From Protopterus annectens (taxonomy: Eukaryota > Chordata > Ceratodontiformes > Protopteridae), in NCBI RefSeq assembly GCF_019279795.1, contig NC_056745.1, positions 1,491,375,503 to 1,491,439,502 on the forward strand: DNA of 64,000 nt, given 5' to 3'. Of this stretch, positions 59,920 to 64,000 are shown piece by piece. The notes below the pieces were generated by a model, which was not told the DNA's origin, made no database searches, and saw only the letters and a list, made by a program, of their open reading frames with translations. Within the stretch, counting starts at the first letter, position 1; every line of letters starts with the position of its first letter. Position numbers and translations under genes: made by a program.

Positions 59920-61559
59920 TGCCTACTGAATCTAGGTGGCTGTACCTGTAGGAAATCATTAACAGTTTGCATAGAGTTTGCTTTTTCCTCCATCTTTTTA
60001 AGAGCTTATTCTGCTTTAGTGCCAAACATTTTTGGTTTAATGGAGCATCTAGTAATTTTGCTTTGACTTGGTCTGGCAAGATTTGTTCCTTCATCCAAGC
60101 ATGCCTTCTAAGAACAGACTCAGTGACAGCAGCCCTACAAGATGCTTCTAAGGCATCAAAACCACACTGCAAAGTATGTTTTCCAACTTGGTTTGCAGAA
60201 TACATTAACTCTTGCAAATCTTTATGTTCTGCACAATCAGGAATCAACATCATTTTTTGTTTAATTAGTTCCATAATATGCTGCTGGTACCTCAACATGT
60301 GAAACTGGCAATTTAAAGCCCTGATGGCAAGAGTTGCAGAGGTATACACCTTCTTTCCCCATCTGTCTAAAGCCCTAGAATCCCTATCCGAAGGGGTAGG
60401 GCTTTTGGCCGTAGTAGCCTTAATACCCTTAGGTCCATGAGGAATGGTATCTGGATCCGCAGTGGGATTTTTAAATAGAAAGTTGAGAGTCAGGTACTCT
60501 GTACTACCCGTCAGGCTTTCTAGGAGCTGGTGGCAAAGGATCAGGGGTAAGACTAGATTCCATGAAGACATCATTTACAATTTCCAGAACAGGGGGGATA
60601 GCTAGAGACCTGTGCTGAGACAAGTTAAAAAATCCCTGAGTCTCTTTTTGGACTGTGGGTAGTCCTGGCACTCCCAGCGGAAAAGTCCTCTGGGAGGGAA
60701 GCAGAGGGAAAGGAGTCCTCTGCATCTGAATCCTCATAGGTAGATAAGGGTATGTCCTGGTAATGTGAGGGTTCAGTCTCATTGGACTCGTGATCTGTAG
60801 ATTCAAAAGGAAAATCAATTCTTTGTCTTTTAGAGGGGGAAGGCTGGCTTCCCCTAATTAAAGTAATAAGGTCTTCAGCCATTCTAAGCATTTGTTTCTG
60901 TGGCATGGGAATTTGAGAATGCGCTTTGATAGTCGGTTTACTAGGAGGAGTGCGAACTCTGGGCCTAAGAAATTTGGTAGTTTTATTCAGAAACGAAGTA
61001 GTTGGTTTAATACGAAGATCGGAAGGTCTGAATATAACCTCAAAAGCCTGTGCCTGCACAGTAGCTCCGGACCCATCCAAATTAGAGACATCCGCAGGTT
61101 CCATAGTCAAAGAAGCATCTCACGGCATACCGGACTCCGAATGGGTCTCAGTAGATGCCTGCGAATCTGTAGAAGCGGGTATCAGGGGCTGCGAAAGCAG
61201 GTATCTGGGGCTGCGAAAGCACCTCACTGAGTACAGGCGGACTGGCGACTAGCTTAACAGAAGCGTCGTTGGCAGTTTTGGACCTATACGGTCTGTCTCT
61301 GTCTTTATCCTTATGGTTTTTTTGGAAGATCGGTAGTCGGATGGCTTATCGAAGCCATTTCAAAATACAGAGAACGAGAGGGAAATAATTTAGCAACAAA
61401 GATAGCCCGATGACGAATAGTTTAGGCATGGAACAGAGCACAAAACCGACAACGAGGAATGTCGTGGTCTGGGCCTAAAAAGGTGACACAGTAAGAATGA
61501 AAATCTCTGTGAGGTATTTGCTTTCCACAGGCAAGACAATTATTAAGTTTTTCTGACAT
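59742..61559 (-). pseudogene. DIRS gag-like ORF, copy 2 (broken)
   Basis: The start at 61559 encodes an N-terminus like that of copy 1 (CGKQIPHRDF, FLGPDHD, CRFCALF), then an early stop after about 45 codons. Further segments are 61110-60625 (ADVSNLDGSGATVQ, then a basic/Pro-rich and acidic stretch) and 60574-59780 (DRWGKKVYTSATLAIRALN, LRRHAWMKEQILPDQVKAK). They align in order with copy 1, which supports a single ancestral ORF of about 600 codons. No enzymatic motif is visible. Confidence 0.75.
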
Positions 61560-61693
61560 CGGTTAGAGCAAGAAAAAAGGATCCCCAACGGGGTACTTAG
61601 CTTTAGAAGACTTCACGTCTGAAATTCGAATAACGAAAATTTCAGGTAGCGGCCGACCGGCACTTGCGAACTGTTTCTACTTCAGGTTCTGCT

Positions 61694-61880
61694 CGGCAAG
61701 AAAAGCTGATGTAATGGCATCGGCTGCATGTTTTATACCCCTGATGACTTGCTGTCATGGAAGAGGCGACAGCATCTGACACAGAAATCCCAAGACTCTG
61801 GTATTCGGGCTGATTGAAGGCTACCTGCAGGCAGATAACCCTAGTGTGATGACTGCAACAGTGAAACACGAAGAACATCT
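61694..61880. repeat. Right ITR of DIRS copy 2
   Basis: From CGGCAAGAAAAGCTGATG to about CACGAAGAACATCT, the inverted mate of 56297-56520. Confidence 0.85.
61731..61737 (-). promoter_or_regulatory. TATA-like box of DIRS copy 2
   Basis: TATAAAA on the minus strand, about 175 bases upstream of the gag ATG at 61559, at the position equivalent to 21016-21022. Confidence 0.5.
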
Positions 61881-62049
61881 AGACATTTAATAAAAAAGCA
61901 GTTATACATAAAAGGTGGAAACAATAATTATATAAGAAAAGAAATGGAAACAATTAATATAAGAAAAGGATGCCTTCTGTAATGTTTTTAAACCTGGATG
62001 GTCTCACAGATAAATACAAAAAAAGAAAGAGTAGTGACCTATACTAAAA

Positions 62050-62692
62050 ATGTAGAGTGCATTAGCTATGCTACAGGAGACACACTTGGAAAGAACTGAA
62101 CATATCAATTTGATAAAGAAAGGTTTTCAAGATGGTTATTCAGCAGAATACCAGGAACAAAAAAAAAAGAGGAGTACTTATATTAACCGCAAGAGGAGCT
62201 CCAATAGTGATATAAGATGATATAAATAAGGTAATAATGGCACTAAGAGGCTACTGGCAGGGGTGGAGGGTTAAACCAACTTCACCAGGGGTGGAGGATT
62301 AAACCAACTTCACCAGGGGTGGAGGATTAAACCAACTTTACCAGAAGTAGTGAATATAGTAACAGAGATAAAGCAACCAGAAATGGGATCTTTAGAAAAG
62401 GGACGGAGCAAACTACATAGGGAAAAAATGGGAAGTGCGCGAACGAGGTTTAAAAGAAGGCAGGATCTGAATGAGCTATGTAATACTTAACTGACAATGA
62501 CTGGATATATTAAAAGTGATGTATGAAGTTTGCAACTACAGTTGTCTCAATGGGGTCTGTAATGTATATTGTTTGCAACTACAATTGTGTTAATGTGGGC
62601 GGTTTTTCACATACAGAGATTTAACATTGCCTATGTCATACGTGATAATTCAATAAACATGTTTTTTTTTGTTAAAAAAAAAACACTAGCAT
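62050..62692 (+). pseudogene. Decayed L1/Tx1-like LINE fragment with A-rich end
   Basis: From 62058 the plus strand reads ALAMLQETHLERTEHINLIK, resembling the L1/Tx1 endonuclease phrase (xxLQETHL), then KKRGVLILTARGAPIVI after an A-run, the usual RGV-I-L block. Nothing more is recognisable after about 62250. The fragment ends with an AATAAA (62652-62657) and an A-run near 62683-62692. It is short and rearranged (see 62259-62342), so the clade is only suggested. Confidence 0.6.
62259..62342. repeat. 28-bp tandem repeat, 3 copies
   Basis: Three units starting AGGGGTGGAGG and ending CCAACTTCACC, with two substitutions among them, occupy exactly 84 bases within the LINE fragment. Confidence 0.9.
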
Positions 62693-62774
62693 CAGTACTG
62701 TATTCCAGTTAAAACAACTTTTGAGAATCACTGTTATCCAGTTACCAGCAATAACTTTCACTGAAAATATATAC

Positions 62775-62871
62775 CTGATGAAAATACATGTCACCATAAG
62801 TCTTAGAAAACTGTTTCAGCTCCTCCAGAGTCATCTTCTGAGTGGTCTTCACAGCTTCTAAATATTCAGGG
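62775..62871 (-). CDS. Candidate internal exon of a host gene (97 nt)
   Basis: On the minus strand a pyrimidine-leaning tract ends in TTTTATAG directly before the segment, and CAG followed by GTATAT ends it, a plausible acceptor and donor. One frame is open through all 97 bases: one leading base, then 32 codons finishing at a codon boundary. The peptide includes EAVKTTQKMTLEELKQF and KTYGDMYFHQ. It is hydrophilic, helix-like and of ordinary composition, unlike the retroelement frames around it. I do not recognise the protein. Flanking sequence within the window shows no second exon. It could be chance or a processed fragment, but the combination of both splice signals, an open frame and protein-like composition is notable. 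Confidence 0.5.
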
Positions 62872-63237
62872 CTATAAAATAAGTAGTCATAAAAGATATT
62901 GTGAGATACATTCACAGTAGACAGACATTAATAAAAAGTACCGGAAAGCTTCATCTCTTCTTCTGACCAGTCTTACTACAGGACTATGACTTGATGCATG
63001 CATTCTTTCTGGGAACCCTTTTCAGTGCGCTACACTTGGGACTACCCTTCACTCCTTCTTTCCACTCCCCTTTCTCTTTATCTCCCATGAGAAGGGAAAA
63101 GTGCACCCCACATCTGTACACACTGTAACATAACTTTGCACAGGTAAGTGCATCTAGCCACTCAGCTATCACGTTTGCCCTAGCAACCACTGAATGCGCT
63201 CACTTACAGCAAATCAAAAAAAACTGTGATGACCAGG
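62872..63237. other. Spacer, possible intron
   Basis: No gene or repeat is recognised between the candidate exon and the terminal minisatellite. It has ordinary mixed composition. Confidence 0.4.
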
Positions 63238-64000
63238 CATGTACACACTTAAAAGGATTTGTAAATATATGCACTTGTGCACACATGTACACACGAGGAT
63301 TTGTAAATATATGCACTTGTGCACACATACACACGAGGATTTATAAATATATGCACTTGTGCACACGTACACACGAGGATTTGTAAATATACGTACTTGT
63401 GCACACGTACACACGAGGATTTATAAATATATGCACTTGTGCACACGTACACACGAGGATTTATAAATATATGCACTTGTGCACACGTACACACGAGGAT
63501 TTATAAATATATGCACTTGTGCACATGTACACACGAGGATTTGTAAATATATGCATTTGTGCACACGTACACACGAGGATTTATAAATATATGCACTTGT
63601 GCACACATACACACGAGGATTTGTAAATATATGCACTTGTGCAAACATGTACACACTTACAAGGATATGTAAATATACGTACTTGTTCAGACATGTACAC
63701 ACTTACAAGGATATGTAAATATACGTACTTGTTCAGACATGTACACACTTACAAGGCTATGTAAATACACGTACTTGTTCAGACATGTACACACTTACAA
63801 GGCTATGTAAATATACGTACTTGTTCAGACATGTACACCCTTACAAGGATATGCAAATATTTGCACTTGTGCAGACATGTACACACTTAAAAGGATATGT
63901 AATTATACATGCTTGTTCAGACATGTACACACTTACAATAATATGTAAATATATGCACTTGTTCAGACATGTACACACTTACAAAGATATGTAAATATAA
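63238..64000. repeat. 40-44-bp minisatellite running off the window
   Basis: The first part has 40-bp units containing ACACGAGGATTTATAAATAT and ATGCACTTGTGCACACGTAC. From about 63650 the units become 44 bp with ACTTACAAGGATATG and ACTTGTTCAGACATG. About 18 units are visible and the array is still repeating at base 64000. The apparent open frames in it are by-products of the repeat. Confidence 0.95.

Larger units (their letters stand above)
56297..61880 (-). mobile_element. DIRS-type tyrosine-recombinase retrotransposon, copy 2
   Basis: It has the same family, orientation and module order as 15596-21165: left ITR (56297-56520), ICR (about 56658-56765), YR (56793-57804), RT-RNase H (58158-59919), gag (59742-61559) and right ITR (about 61694-61880). 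The length is 5.58 kb against 5.57 kb for copy 1. The coding parts are more broken than in copy 1. Confidence 0.9.

Noticed and set aside
63214-63702. Minus-strand frames encoding CTCAQVHIF-type repeats
   Set aside because: They are by-products of the 40-bp minisatellite and cover nothing else.

Overview
This window looks like nuclear DNA from a repeat-rich vertebrate. Vertebrate CR1- and L2-type LINEs, a tRNA-headed SINE with an L2-type tail, a GIY-YIG Penelope-like element (PLE) and two full-length DIRS tyrosine-recombinase retrotransposons occur together. That mix, in long AT-rich stretches without genes, suggests a large-genome amphibian or a lungfish; this is inference. No bacterial, plasmid or phage gene is visible. 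The only candidate host coding sequence is one short exon-like segment on the minus strand at 62775-62871.

Layout: 1-290 is an L2-like reverse transcriptase (RT) scrap. 930-2570 is a decayed CR1 copy and 2700-6756 a nearly complete CR1 element (intact esterase ORF1; ORF2 broken by two frameshifts and one stop) sitting inside a 50-bp tandem repeat. 6966-13125 holds two PLEs head to head: a 5'-truncated minus-strand copy with its GIY-YIG end, and a plus-strand copy with pLTR, ORF1 and RT. The plus copy is interrupted by a SINE with an exact 11-bp target-site duplication, and its pLTR carries a hammerhead-ribozyme-like core. 13190-13982 is a minus-strand LINE endonuclease relic whose first codons have expanded into a 36-bp tandem repeat. 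15596-21165 and 56297-61880 are two DIRS copies of one family, both on the minus strand, each with inverted terminal repeats, an internal complementary region, gag, RT-RNase H and tyrosine recombinase (YR).

Between the DIRS copies lies the dominant object: an essentially uninterrupted minisatellite of about 32.3 kb (23444-55725) with a 30/32-bp unit, on the order of 1,000 copies. It shows homogenised blocks, a 184-bp higher-order repeat and duplicated segments kilobases apart. Its minus strand has very few stops in any frame, so it yields open frames of up to 2,161 codons; I treat these as by-products of the repeat, not genes.

The right end has a decayed L1/Tx1-like fragment, the candidate exon, and a 40-44-bp minisatellite that runs off the window. 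Nothing forms an operon. The genes present are retroelement modules, each serving its own element: CR1 copies by target-primed reverse transcription, PLE by RT plus GIY-YIG endonuclease, and DIRS by RT-RNase H and YR-mediated integration of a circle.
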